A stretch of DNA of 40,330 nt from Methanomassiliicoccus sp. UBA345 (lineage in GTDB: Archaea; Thermoplasmatota; Thermoplasmata; Methanomassiliicoccales; Methanomassiliicoccaceae): positions 40,536 through 80,865 of the forward strand of contig DATD01000007.1 in NCBI GenBank assembly GCA_002504525.1, written 5' to 3'. Each line of letters opens with the position of its first letter. Within the stretch, counting starts at the first letter, position 1. Shown here in pieces: positions 1-7,396 of the stretch. Below the pieces are notes generated by a model. That model was not told the origin of the DNA and made no database searches. It saw only the letters and a list, made by a program, of their open reading frames with translations. The position numbers and the translations under genes are program-made.

Positions 1-56
1 GGCAACGCCCCAGGTGAAATGATTTATAACTCCGGCCGCATGTTGAGACGAGTCAT

Positions 57-1103
57 ATGGACGTCGAAGAGAGATACCGCCTTGTAACCAGGAACGCTGA
101 GGAGATCGTCACCGAGGAGGAGCTGAAGAAGATGCTCGCCACCAAGGGGTCTCCCAGGGCGTATATCGGTTTCGAGCCGTCCGGACTGGTCCACCTAGGC
201 TGGGCGCTGGTGGCGGCCAAGATCCGGGACCTGGTCGACGCCGGTTTCGATGTCGTCGTGTTCATGGCCGACTGGCATGCCTACATCAACGACAAGCTGG
301 GCGGCGACATAGAACGCATCAGGCTATGCGCGAGGTACATGCAGGATGCGTTCGAGTCCCTGGGCGTGCCGAGGGACAAGGTCACATACGTGCTCGCCTC
401 CCAGATCATGGAATCCACCGAATACTGGGGCCTCCTCATGAAAGTGGGCAAGGTAACCTCCCTGTCGAGGGTCAAGAGAGCCATGACGATCATGGGCCGC
501 AAGGAGGACGATGCCGAGCTGGATTCCTCAAAGTTCCTCTACCCCCTGATGCAGGCCACTGACATCTTCCGCCTGGACATCGACCTGGCCTACGCTGGCA
601 TGGACCAGCGGAGGGCTCACATGCTGGCCCGCGAGGCGGCGGAGAAGCTTCACTGGAAGGTCCCGGTGGCGCTGCACACCCCCCTGCTGCCCGGCCTGCA
701 AGGAGGCAACCGCATGGACCCCATCGCCAACAAGATGTCCAAGAGCCACCCTGACAGCGGGATACTGATCCACGACTCGCCGGCCGACATCGAGAGGAAG
801 ATCAAGAAGGGGTTCTGCCCGCCCGAGGCCGAGGGCAACCCCGTCTTGACGCTCGCGCGCCTGATCCTGTTCCCACGAATGTCGCAGATGGTCATCGAGC
901 GGTCGGAAAAGTTCGGCGGGCGGCTGGAGTTCAACAGCTACGAGGAGCTGGAGGCGGCCTACCTGTCAGGGGGGCTGCACCCCATGGACCTGAAGAACGG
1001 TGTGGCCAAGGCGCTAAGCGATGTTCTCGCCCCGTCGAGGCAGTACTTCGAGGAGCACCCCGAGAACTATGTAGCGCTCAAGGCGTCGTTCGAGCGGAAC
1101 TGA
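57..1103 (+). CDS. tyrS: Tyrosyl-tRNA synthetase (archaeal type)
   Basis: Charges tRNA-Tyr with tyrosine in the cytosol. The 348-residue protein has the class I aminoacyl-tRNA synthetase layout: the HIGH-like motif appears as VHLGWAL near residue 45, after the substrate-binding segment YIGFEPSG, and the KMSKS loop is intact as NKMSKSHPDSG near residue 225. The segment MQATDIFRLDIDLAYAGMDQRR is typical of the TyrRS active site (binding of the tyrosine hydroxyl and the ATP site). There is no C-terminal S4-like domain, as expected for the short archaeal/eukaryotic form. The start at 57 is the first ATG in frame; there is no strong Shine-Dalgarno, so a short-leader or leaderless mRNA is possible. 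The gene is convergent with the DHH gene, and the two stop codons abut with no spacer base. Confidence 0.95.
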   Translation: MDVEERYRLVTRNAEEIVTEEELKKMLATKGSPRAYIGFEPSGLVHLGWALVAAKIRDLVDAGFDVVVFMADWHAYINDKLGGDIERIRLCARYMQDAFESLGVPRDKVTYVLASQIMESTEYWGLLMKVGKVTSLSRVKRAMTIMGRKEDDAELDSSKFLYPLMQATDIFRLDIDLAYAGMDQRRAHMLAREAAEKLHWKVPVALHTPLLPGLQGGNRMDPIANKMSKSHPDSGILIHDSPADIERKIKKGFCPPEAEGNPVLTLARLILFPRMSQMVIERSEKFGGRLEFNSYEELEAAYLSGGLHPMDLKNGVAKALSDVLAPSRQYFEEHPENYVALKASFERN

Positions 1104-2075
1104 TCACGGTTCCGGGGTCTCGGCGCGCGCGGCGTCCCTGACCTCGCGGAGGAAGTCGAGGGCCTTGGACATGCACATGTTCAGCACCGCCTCCACGTCG
1201 CCGGTGCCGGTCAGTCCGGCCGCTCCGGCATGGCCGCCTCCGCTGTTGTCCGTCTCTCCGCCCACCCCGTCGAGAAGCCTGCCAAGGTGCAGCCCCTTTC
1301 GAACGAGGTCCTGTTTGGCTCGGGCGCTGATGCGGAAACGCTCGTCGCGCTGCGAACCGACGAACGCGACGTCGGCGCCGGCCAGAATGATCGCGCGGCA
1401 CACCGAGCTCTCGTGGGCGCTTCCTTGGGATGCGGCGGCGATGCGGTCGCCCACCCTCTCGAAACGGAGCCGCTGAGCTCCCTTCAGCTGGGAGATCCTC
1501 TCCGAGACGTCGGACTCCATCTCGGTGAGGTCCATGACCTCGTCCATGCCGACCCCCCCCGCCCTGAGCACCGCGGCCATGCCGTCAAGCAGCTCGGGAT
1601 TGGCGAACCGGAAATGGCCGCTGTCGGTCAGCATGCCGGCCGCAAGGGCAAGCGCGGTGTTGCGGTCCGGAACGTGTCCTGCGGTCTGCAGGAGTTCGAA
1701 CACTATCTCGGCGCAGCTGCGCCTGCTCTCGTCGATGTGATGCAGCGGGCCGGTCCACTGACCGGTCGGAGCGTGATGGTCGATGACCACCGTTACCGCG
1801 GAGCCGTCCACGCCGAGCTGTTCGGCCGAGGAGGAGTCCACGGCCGCCACCAGGTCATACTCTGTAAGGTCGACCTTCTCAATGACGTCTATCGACAGCT
1901 TGGCAGCCACGACCTTGGAGACCCTGTCCATGCCGCCCGGGGCGGCGATGATGACATCTCCGAACGCTTGTTGAATGGCGAACGCGCTCCCCAAGGCGTC
2001 CGGGTCGGCATTACCGTGCAGGAGGACGACCTTGCGTCCGGGAGCCCGTAACGCCTGGACAATGTCTAGAAGCAT
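1104..2075 (-). CDS. DHH-family phosphoesterase (NrnA/RecJ-like)
   Basis: Predicted metal-dependent phosphodiesterase of the DHH superfamily, 323 residues. Motif I is GNADPDALGS near residue 21, motif II VDSSS near 80, motif III the signature VIDHH near 97, and the C-terminal DHHA1 part carries SGGGHAGAAG near 285. The size fits nanoRNase/pAp-phosphatase-like or archaeal RecJ-like proteins; the sequence alone does not decide between oligoribonucleotide degradation and single-strand DNA exonuclease activity. It lies last in the minus-strand exosome/prefoldin run, 86 bp after pfdB, with a TATA-like run in that gap, so it may be separately transcribed. An RNA-turnover role would suit the neighbourhood (exosome genes), but that is inference. 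Confidence 0.85.
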   Translation of the reverse strand: MLLDIVQALRAPGRKVVLLHGNADPDALGSAFAIQQAFGDVIIAAPGGMDRVSKVVAAKLSIDVIEKVDLTEYDLVAAVDSSSAEQLGVDGSAVTVVIDHHAPTGQWTGPLHHIDESRRSCAEIVFELLQTAGHVPDRNTALALAAGMLTDSGHFRFANPELLDGMAAVLRAGGVGMDEVMDLTEMESDVSERISQLKGAQRLRFERVGDRIAAASQGSAHESSVCRAIILAGADVAFVGSQRDERFRISARAKQDLVRKGLHLGRLLDGVGGETDNSGGGHAGAAGLTGTGDVEAVLNMCMSKALDFLREVRDAARAETPEP

Positions 2076-2161
2076 CCTTCAATGGTATGGGGATAGGATA
2101 TTTGGCAGTTTCTAGAAGAAAAGGAACGCTAGGTGCTGGAAAGGTTTATGGGAAAAGGGTT

Positions 2162-2530
2162 TCAGAAGGCCTGTCCGCCCTGCGCGCCAGGGCCGAACGA
2201 CTTGCTGATCTGTTCCTGGAGCTGCTGATAGCGATCGCGGAGGCTCTTCTCCTGACGATCCAGGGTCTTCACCCTGATGTCAACGGTCTCCTTGTTCTCC
2301 TCGATCTCTTTTAATAGCTCGTCCTTGCCCTGGGCCTTGATGAGGAGGGAGCCGACGCTCTTGTACACCGTGACGTCGGCGGGAGCCTTGTTCAGCTCGT
2401 CGATGGTCCTCTGCATCTCCTTGGCCTGGACGTCCATCTGGTACTTCTGGTTGATAAGCGCCTGGAGCTGCTGCTGGAGCTGCTGGAACTGTGCGATCTG
2501 ATTCTGGACCTTGGGGCTCAATTCATCCAT
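2162..2530 (-). CDS. pfdB: Prefoldin beta subunit
   Basis: Subunit of the hexameric prefoldin co-chaperone, which holds unfolded proteins in its coiled-coil tentacles for the thermosome. The 122-residue product is almost wholly two amphipathic helices: an N-terminal Gln/Leu heptad region (QIAQFQQLQQQLQAL), a central hairpin (KAPADVTVYKSVGSLLIK) that matches the beta-prefoldin beta-hairpin, and a C-terminal coiled coil. A GTG nine bases further upstream could also start the frame, but the ATG at 2530 has a GGTGA element seven bases before it and overlaps the pcc1 stop, which is the usual coupling. It is the next-to-last gene of the superoperon; the order pcc1-pfdB is conserved in many archaea. 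Confidence 0.9.
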   Translation of the reverse strand: MDELSPKVQNQIAQFQQLQQQLQALINQKYQMDVQAKEMQRTIDELNKAPADVTVYKSVGSLLIKAQGKDELLKEIEENKETVDIRVKTLDRQEKSLRDRYQQLQEQISKSFGPGAQGGQAF

Positions 2531-2765
2531 CCTGTTCACCTACCATGTTGGAGATCTCTTCCGAGATCTCGATCCATCTTAGATATGAGTTGAGGGCGGC
2601 CCGGAGCGCGCCGAGGTCTGAAGCCTCCACGTCCAGGACGATGTCCTCGCCGTCGCGGGTCAGTTTGACCCGGGAACGAGGGATCTCTCTCCCCACCTCG
2701 GGGAAGAGCGCGCCCATTACGGCTGGTGCGTGCGGGGTGGCCAGCCGGAGGGTTGCCCGTGGCAT
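2523..2765 (-). CDS. pcc1: KEOPS complex subunit Pcc1
   Basis: Small dimerisation subunit of the KEOPS complex, which makes N6-threonylcarbamoyladenosine (t6A) at position 37 of ANN-decoding tRNAs. The 80-residue protein shows the Pcc1 pattern: a first beta strand (ATLRLATP), a central strand (VKLTRDGEDIVLDVEASDLGALRAALNSYLRWI) and a C-terminal helix. It is placed between rpoP (3 bp gap) and pfdB (short overlap), the standard archaeal position. A t6A-methylthiotransferase gene, which acts on the KEOPS product, lies at the far end of the window (39486), though not in the same operon. The family is short and divergent, so the call rests on pattern plus gene order. Confidence 0.8.
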   Translation of the reverse strand: MPRATLRLATPHAPAVMGALFPEVGREIPRSRVKLTRDGEDIVLDVEASDLGALRAALNSYLRWIEISEEISNMVGEQDG

Positions 2766-2768
2766 CCC

Positions 2769-2903
2769 TCACCTGGCTTTGACGATCTTCTTTACGTTGG
2801 GTCTTTCCTTGTAGAAGATCTTCGAGCCGCACTTCTCACACTGTATGCCAACGGTGTTGACGTTCGACCTTATGGGCTCGTCGCATTTCCCGCACTTGTA
2901 CAT
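2769..2903 (-). CDS. rpoP: DNA-directed RNA polymerase subunit P (RpoP/Rpb12)
   Basis: A 44-residue zinc-binding subunit of archaeal RNA polymerase, equivalent to eukaryotic Rpb12. I translated it directly: it begins MYKCGKCDEP, has a second knuckle in GIQCEKCGSKIF, and ends in a basic tail VKKIVKAR. The two CxxC pairs form one zinc ribbon, and RP in YKERPNVKKI is typical of the family. It sits 2 bp after the rpl37ae stop and 3 bp before pcc1, the usual archaeal order, so it is almost certainly cotranscribed. It is too short for most automatic gene cut-offs. Confidence 0.93.
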   Translation of the reverse strand: MYKCGKCDEPIRSNVNTVGIQCEKCGSKIFYKERPNVKKIVKAR

Positions 2904-2905
2904 GT

Positions 2906-3190
2906 TCACTCACCCTGCTCGGTGGGCACAGCGGCCGCAGGCTTGCTCGATACCGCCACCAGCGCCTTCTTGGATATCGGGGAGTACGCTCCCGCAGCGA
3001 ACTTGGCGTCGCAGGTCCTGCACTGCCAGATGCCGGAGCTAACCCTCTTGACACCCAGGCGGTGGCAGCGGGGGCATTCATGGTCCGCCGTCCGCATGCT
3101 GTCGATGTCGCGGACCCTGTTGCGGACCACGACACCGTAGCGGGTACCGAAACGGCCGGAGCTTCCTACTTTCTCGGTTGACTTGGACAT
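2906..3190 (-). CDS. rpl37ae: 50S ribosomal protein L37Ae
   Basis: Zinc-ribbon protein of the large ribosomal subunit, 94 residues. Diagnostic stretches are the N-terminal KVGSSGRFGTRYG, two zinc knuckles ECPRCHRLGVKRVSSGIWQC and RTCDAKFAAGAY, and the C-terminal basic/alanine-rich tail. I place the start at the ATG at 3190 rather than the in-frame GTG nine bases upstream, because a GGTGA element stands six bases before it and the rrp42 stop codon lies inside that element. The order rrp42-rpl37ae-rpoP is conserved across archaea. Confidence 0.93.
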   Translation of the reverse strand: MSKSTEKVGSSGRFGTRYGVVVRNRVRDIDSMRTADHECPRCHRLGVKRVSSGIWQCRTCDAKFAAGAYSPISKKALVAVSSKPAAAVPTEQGE

Positions 3191-3195
3191 GTTTA

Positions 3196-3969
3196 TCACC
3201 CTATGATCTCTCTAAGGTCCTTGCTAAGGCGCAGGGACGCGCTCATTATGCTTTTGACCTCGTCCAGCGTGAATGCGCCGGTAAGCCCCTTCTGCATTGC
3301 CCTCAGGTCACCGTTCTCATCGGTGGTGACGGTAAGGCGAGCATCTGCGACCTTCTCTTCGTCCAGAGCCGGGTCAAATAATATAGAGTTTTCTATCTTC
3401 ACGGCAGTGGTCTGAATGGGGAAGTGGCGCAGCGGCATAGGGTAGTCGTCTCCCTTGCCATGCTCCGCCGCCGGAACGACGGTGTTCCTTAGCGCGGCGA
3501 CCGCTCCGTAGAAGCAGGCGTCGAACAGGTTGCCGTCGTAGTCGATGACGTATATGTCAACGAAGTTGATCCACACTTCCTCGCCGTGCTTTATGCAGAG
3601 CTTCTGCAGGTCGATCATCTCCGACTCGCGGATGCCGCGGTCGATGACCCTGGCCAGTTCGATAGCGGCGGGGTCTGGAGGTCCCGACTCGAAGGTGGGG
3701 GAGGCGAGCGGTATCAGCTCGGCGTTGGTGGTGAGAACACCACGGTCCGGGGTGTCGGCGAACGGGGAGCCGACGTCCATCTTGACGCCAACGACCACCT
3801 CGGTGCCGCCGACCTTGACCCTGGCGGAACCCTGGGCGCTCTCGATCAACCCGGTCTCCACCACGATGGGCCTGTATTCCTCCGCTCCGCGGCCGTCCAC
3901 CCTCCTGCCCATGGTGAGCAGCTTGTGGATGTGTCCTCTCTTGATCTGTGAAATGACCTCTTCTCCCAT
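3196..3969 (-). CDS. rrp42: Exosome complex subunit Rrp42
   Basis: Catalytically inactive RNase PH-like subunit that alternates with Rrp41 in the hexameric ring of the archaeal exosome (3'-5' RNA degradation and tailing). The 257-residue protein begins with the Rrp42 N-terminal helix (GEEVISQIKRGHIHKLL) followed by GRRVDGRGAEEYRPI, and carries the RNase PH domains 1 and 2, including VDIYVIDYDGNLFDACFYGAVAAL and a C-terminal helix with VKSIMSASLRLSKDLREIIG. It lies two bases after rrp41, as in most archaea. Its ring partner Rrp41 and cap protein Rrp4 are the two genes upstream. Confidence 0.95.
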   Translation of the reverse strand: MGEEVISQIKRGHIHKLLTMGRRVDGRGAEEYRPIVVETGLIESAQGSARVKVGGTEVVVGVKMDVGSPFADTPDRGVLTTNAELIPLASPTFESGPPDPAAIELARVIDRGIRESEMIDLQKLCIKHGEEVWINFVDIYVIDYDGNLFDACFYGAVAALRNTVVPAAEHGKGDDYPMPLRHFPIQTTAVKIENSILFDPALDEEKVADARLTVTTDENGDLRAMQKGLTGAFTLDEVKSIMSASLRLSKDLREIIG

Positions 3970-3971
3970 TC

Positions 3972-4739
3972 TCAGGCCTCCTCATCGGACGAGTCGTCGT
4001 CACCGGCCGCCCCGCCCGCCACGGCGTACCGGCGGCGGAGAGCGTCCTTCTGCACCTCGTAGATCTCCTGGCATGCCTTCTTGGCGTAGCCAAGCGCAAG
4101 GTCCACCTCTTCCATGGTCATGTGGCCGTCCATCTGCATGAGCAGGACCTCTCCGGTCCGGGGAATCATGGCGATGGGCAGGTCAGCGCTGCCATAGTTG
4201 TCCTCCTCCTTGTTGAGGTCCAGGACGATCTGCCCTTCGGCCTTTCCGACCGCCACGGCGGGGACCAGGTCCTTCATGGGAATCCCGGCATCGGCCAAGG
4301 CGACCGAGGCTGCGGTCAGGCCGGCCACCCTGGTGCCGGCGTTGGCCTGCAGAACCTCGATGTAGACATCGATGGAGGTCCTTGGGAAGTTCTCCGTGAA
4401 CACGACGTATTCGAGCGCCTCGGAGATGATCTTGGAGATCTCGATGGACCGCCTGTCCGGTCCGGGCCTCTTGCGGTCGCTCACCGAGAACGACATCATG
4501 TTGTACTTGCACTGGACAATGGCCTTGGCAGGGTTCTGCATGTGGCGGGGGTGGCATTCCCGGGGTCCGTACACCGCGGCGATGACCTTGTTCTTCCCCC
4601 ACTCCAGATAGGCGGAGCCGTCCGCTCTCTTCAATACGCCTGCCTCGATCTTGAGGGGCCGCATCTCGTCCACCTTGCGGCCGTCTATCCTGATCCCGTT
4701 CTCGTCGATAAGCTTGATATCACTGGGCGTTCCTGACAT
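3972..4739 (-). CDS. rrp41: Exosome complex catalytic subunit Rrp41
   Basis: Phosphorolytic 3'-5' exoribonuclease subunit of the archaeal exosome, 255 residues. It shows the RNase PH fold: RIDGRKVDEMRPLKIEAGVL near residue 15, the RNA-binding/catalytic segment KRPGPDRRSIEISKIISEAL near 95, and the phosphate/metal region VDVYIEVLQANAGTRVAGLTAA (here IDVYIEVLQ) with DLNKEEDNYGSADLPIAMI near 175, where the acidic residues and the downstream Asp match the active site. The C-terminus is acidic (GDDDSSDEEA), which is common. It is ten bases downstream of rrp4 and coupled to rrp42. Confidence 0.95.
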   Translation of the reverse strand: MSGTPSDIKLIDENGIRIDGRKVDEMRPLKIEAGVLKRADGSAYLEWGKNKVIAAVYGPRECHPRHMQNPAKAIVQCKYNMMSFSVSDRKRPGPDRRSIEISKIISEALEYVVFTENFPRTSIDVYIEVLQANAGTRVAGLTAASVALADAGIPMKDLVPAVAVGKAEGQIVLDLNKEEDNYGSADLPIAMIPRTGEVLLMQMDGHMTMEEVDLALGYAKKACQEIYEVQKDALRRRYAVAGGAAGDDDSSDEEA

Positions 4740-4749
4740 GTGATCAACC

Positions 4750-5451
4750 TCACTCTGAACCTGCAGCGGTCTGCTGCGTCACGCTCTCCAGGTACTCCTT
4801 CACTCTTTCGGTCAGTCCGAACGAATGGGCGTCCTGCTCGATCATCTGGATGGCCTTGATGGCATGCATGATATCGTCGACCTCGCCATCCAGCCATATC
4901 CTCCCGTTCTGTCCTACGAAGATGCGGCAGTTGGTGTACCCCTTGATCATCTGGATCATGGAACCGCTCTTCCCTATGACCCTCGGCACCTTGCTGGGGG
5001 AGATCTCCACAATCTGTCCGTCCTGCAGCTTCCTCAGGCCCTGGTCCTTCAATGTCACCTGGAACCTCATCGTCTCATCGACCATGAGGATCTTGGCGAG
5101 GATCACGTCGCCCACGTTCATGTAGCGGGCGGTGTCGCCGAACTCGACCCTCCAGGGGACCTCGTTGACATGCAGGGGGGCTGGGTGGGGAGCGTTGATG
5201 TCAATAAGCCAGTTGGACGGGCCGATGTCCTCGACCTCCCCTATCACGCTGTCTCCCACACATGGAATGTACCTTCCTCCCATCGGGATGATGTTGATGT
5301 AGTTGGACTTGACAGTCTTGATGCCGAGCAGTGCCGCGTATATCTTTCCATCCGACACGTAGGTCCCGGCGCCCGGTCGCAACTTGTCACCGTCAAGGAG
5401 ATCACCTGGCATAACGATCTCCCGTTCTTGCCTTGAAGCATCATTGGTCAT
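4750..5451 (-). CDS. rrp4: Exosome complex RNA-binding subunit Rrp4
   Basis: Cap subunit of the archaeal exosome that binds and threads RNA into the Rrp41/Rrp42 ring. The 233-residue protein has the expected three parts: an N-terminal domain with PGDLLDGDKLRPGAGTY near residue 15, an S1 domain (GDSVIGEVEDIGPSNWLIDINAPHPAPL, residues ~65-140) and a C-terminal KH domain with KVPRVIGKSGSMIQMIK near 155 and the strand CRIFVGQNGRIWL. The ATG at 5451 has GGAG eight bases upstream. A strong TATA element lies about 50 bp upstream, so rrp4 starts its own transcript of the exosome part of the superoperon. Confidence 0.94.
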   Translation of the reverse strand: MTNDASRQEREIVMPGDLLDGDKLRPGAGTYVSDGKIYAALLGIKTVKSNYINIIPMGGRYIPCVGDSVIGEVEDIGPSNWLIDINAPHPAPLHVNEVPWRVEFGDTARYMNVGDVILAKILMVDETMRFQVTLKDQGLRKLQDGQIVEISPSKVPRVIGKSGSMIQMIKGYTNCRIFVGQNGRIWLDGEVDDIMHAIKAIQMIEQDAHSFGLTERVKEYLESVTQQTAAGSE

Positions 5452-5496
5452 ATATTATCTCCATCTACAAATGTACGGATCGAACTGCCATTCTAT

Positions 5497-5511
5497 CTAT
5501 ATATCTTATAG
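5497..5511 (-). promoter_or_regulatory. TATA element of the rrp4 promoter
   Basis: On the minus strand this reads CTATAAGATATATAG, 46 bases before the rrp4 ATG, in the 100-bp gap after the SBDS gene. It predicts a start near 5480 and a leader of about 30 nt that carries the GGAG ribosome site. Thirteen bases are identical to the psmA TATA region at 7038-7052. Confidence 0.65.
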
Positions 5512-5551
5512 GCGTGGTCGCGGAAACATGTTTTAGGACTTAATATTATTC

Positions 5552-6256
5552 CTAAATGGCACCTTTCAGTATCTTGGTGTCCACTTCGCCCTTGGTGAGC
5601 TCGTTCAGCTTGCCAAGGAAATCATCGCGCATGCCCGCGGGCAGTTCCAGGACGCCTATCCAATTGCCGCTGGACTGCCACTCCTCTTTGGTGAGCTTGC
5701 CCGAACTGTTCATGAGATCATAACATCGCCCATACTGTTCGCCGGTGAGGCGGACCGCTATGCGGACCTTGTCGAACCGTATGGGCATGAGAGGGCGGAG
5801 GACCTTGAGAACGCCTTCCACCTGGGACTCCGCCGACTTGAAGGGGTCGATATGCACCCTCGCTTCCTCCATTGCCGACTCGATGCGAGCCGGGGGATGC
5901 GGGGCGCCGGTCTGAGGGTTGATAGCGTTGCGTGCGATGATGGCCACCACTCTCCGGCGCTTGCTCTCCTGCATCTCCTTGCGCTGCTGGGTGGTCAGCT
6001 GGACCTCGCCCTTGAGGATGATGTGCCGGGCTATGGCCAGCGGATCGCTGGTCCCGAACACCTCCTCTATCTTCCTATCCTCGGGCTTGGTCCCCTTCTT
6101 GGCGTCGCGGTAGATCTGGTCTAGGACCATGTGCTCCGACAGGTCGATCTCCTTGCCCTCCCGGACAAGGCTGACGACCCGTGGGTCGATCAGGATCTCG
6201 AAGGTCTCGCCGTGCGACTCCAGCCGTCCTATGATGGCATCATCGATGTCGACCAT
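5552..6256 (-). CDS. Ribosome maturation protein SBDS homologue
   Basis: Archaeal SBDS/Sdo1 protein, 234 residues, which in eukaryotes works with EF-2-like GTPases to release the anti-association factor from the large ribosomal subunit. The N-terminal FYSH domain is visible as ESHGETFEILIDPRVVSLVREGKEIDLSEHMVLDQIYRDAKKG-type sequence, followed by the family-typical segment with FGTSDPLAIARHIILKGEVQLTTQQRKEM (residues ~70-100), a central helical domain with ARNAINPQTGAPHPPARIESAMEE and a C-terminal ferredoxin-like domain (LPAGMRDDFLGKLNELTKGEV). The gene follows psmA after 15 bp and precedes rrp4, the standard superoperon order. Confidence 0.94.
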   Translation of the reverse strand: MVDIDDAIIGRLESHGETFEILIDPRVVSLVREGKEIDLSEHMVLDQIYRDAKKGTKPEDRKIEEVFGTSDPLAIARHIILKGEVQLTTQQRKEMQESKRRRVVAIIARNAINPQTGAPHPPARIESAMEEARVHIDPFKSAESQVEGVLKVLRPLMPIRFDKVRIAVRLTGEQYGRCYDLMNSSGKLTKEEWQSSGNWIGVLELPAGMRDDFLGKLNELTKGEVDTKILKGAI

Positions 6257-6271
6257 CTTCCGGTGCCCCGC

Positions 6272-6994
6272 TCAGGCGCTGTTGGCCTTCGCGACCACAG
6301 CCTCGACCTCTGTGTCGTCGAGGCGACGGAAGTTGGAACCCCTGCGCACCACGCCGATCTCGACCGACTTGGGGTTGAGGTTCTCCTCTTCGGTGGCCTT
6401 CTTCAAGGCCCGGAGACCGAGGACGAGCGCTTCCTCCATCTCCATGCCTTCCTGGTACTGCTCCTCGAAGACCTCCATGACGACGTTGCGGCCGGCTCCG
6501 ATGCTCCCCGCCTTGTACGAGACGAGCGCGCCGGAGGGGTCGGTCTCGAACAGGTGGACCCCCTGATCGTCCACGCCGGCCACCAGAAGGGCGGTGCCGA
6601 ACGGCCTTACCCCCCCATACTGGGTGTAGTTCTGCTTGTAGTCGCAGATCTTCTTCACCAGCATCTCCACGCTGATCCGCTCGTCGTAGGTGATCTTGCT
6701 TACCTGGGCGGTCACCCTGGCGTTGTCCACCAGAACTCTGGCGTCAGCGACCAGGCCGGATGTGGCGCAGCCGATGTGCTCATCGATCTGGAATATTTTC
6801 TCGATGGACTTGGGCTCCATGAGCCTGCTGGCGATCCGCTTGTCAACGATGAGCACTACACCATCCCTGAACTTCAGTCCAACGGTGGTGGTGCCTCTCT
6901 TGACTGCTTCCCTTGCATACTCTACCTGGAAGAGCCTACCGTCCGGCGAGAACACGGTAATGGCCCGGTCATATGCCATTTGTCCTGGTTGCAT
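6272..6994 (-). CDS. psmA: Proteasome subunit alpha
   Basis: Forms the outer rings of the archaeal 20S proteasome and the gate contacted by PAN-type ATPases. The 240-residue protein starts MQPGQMAYDRAITVFSPDG, followed by RLFQVEYAREAVKRGTTTVG, which is the alpha-subunit signature helix. It ends without the HbYX motif, as expected for a ring subunit. I chose the ATG at 6994 over an in-frame start 21 bases upstream because GGAGTGA lies seven bases before it and the product then matches the family N-terminus. A TATA element is present at 7038-7052. The beta subunit is not in this window. Confidence 0.95.
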   Translation of the reverse strand: MQPGQMAYDRAITVFSPDGRLFQVEYAREAVKRGTTTVGLKFRDGVVLIVDKRIASRLMEPKSIEKIFQIDEHIGCATSGLVADARVLVDNARVTAQVSKITYDERISVEMLVKKICDYKQNYTQYGGVRPFGTALLVAGVDDQGVHLFETDPSGALVSYKAGSIGAGRNVVMEVFEEQYQEGMEMEEALVLGLRALKKATEEENLNPKSVEIGVVRRGSNFRRLDDTEVEAVVAKANSA

Positions 6995-7037
6995 TATATC
7001 ACTCCTAGCACGCAATTCTCACTTAAAGCTTGCTCCG

Positions 7038-7052
7038 ATATATATCTTATAT
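7038..7052 (-). promoter_or_regulatory. TATA element of the psmA promoter
   Basis: On the minus strand this reads ATATAAGATATATAT, 44 bases before the psmA start codon at 6994, giving a predicted start near 7018. It sits in the gap between rnp2 and psmA, so the proteasome/SBDS genes are not dependent on the ftsZ promoter. The core is shared with the rrp4 promoter. Confidence 0.65.
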
Positions 7053-7103
7053 CCTCTGGGGGAAGTTATACCGTTGCTTCGACGGGCCTAATAGTTGCGG
7101 TCC

Positions 7104-7394
7104 TCATCTTTGCGGAAAGAACCTCTCGCGCAGCGTCCGGAGGGTCCCCGAAGCCGCCAGGGTGGCGATCCGAAGCCCCTCGCGTGGAAGCCGCAGGGCC
7201 TCGACCGCGGCCTTCTGGTCCTTCCCCTTCACCCGAACGATGCCCATTCTGCCGTCGTACTGTATCAGCTTGTATGATGTGACGCCCGCACCGCGGAGGG
7301 CGGATCCCAAGGAGTGCAGGAGCTCCTCGTCCGTGGAGGAATCGGTGGTGAAGGCGATGTACCGCCTCCGTCCCCGCTTGGACTTGACGACCAT
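7104..7394 (-). CDS. rnp2: Ribonuclease P protein component 2 (Pop5)
   Basis: Protein subunit of archaeal RNase P, which trims 5' leaders from pre-tRNA; Pop5 pairs with Rpp30. The 96-residue product begins with basic VKSKRGRRRYIAFTT, matching the Pop5 first strand, has a central YKLIQYDGRMGIVRVKGKDQ strand pair, and ends in LAASGTLRTLRERFF, which resembles the family's TSGTI-R-R motif. Archaeal genomes often carry rnp2 just before psmA, which supports the call. Here the upstream partner is ftsZ (2-bp gap), where rnp3 (Rpp30) would often stand; no rnp3 is present in the window. Confidence 0.8.
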   Translation of the reverse strand: MVVKSKRGRRRYIAFTTDSSTDEELLHSLGSALRGAGVTSYKLIQYDGRMGIVRVKGKDQKAAVEALRLPREGLRIATLAASGTLRTLRERFFPQR

Positions 7395-7396
7395 GA

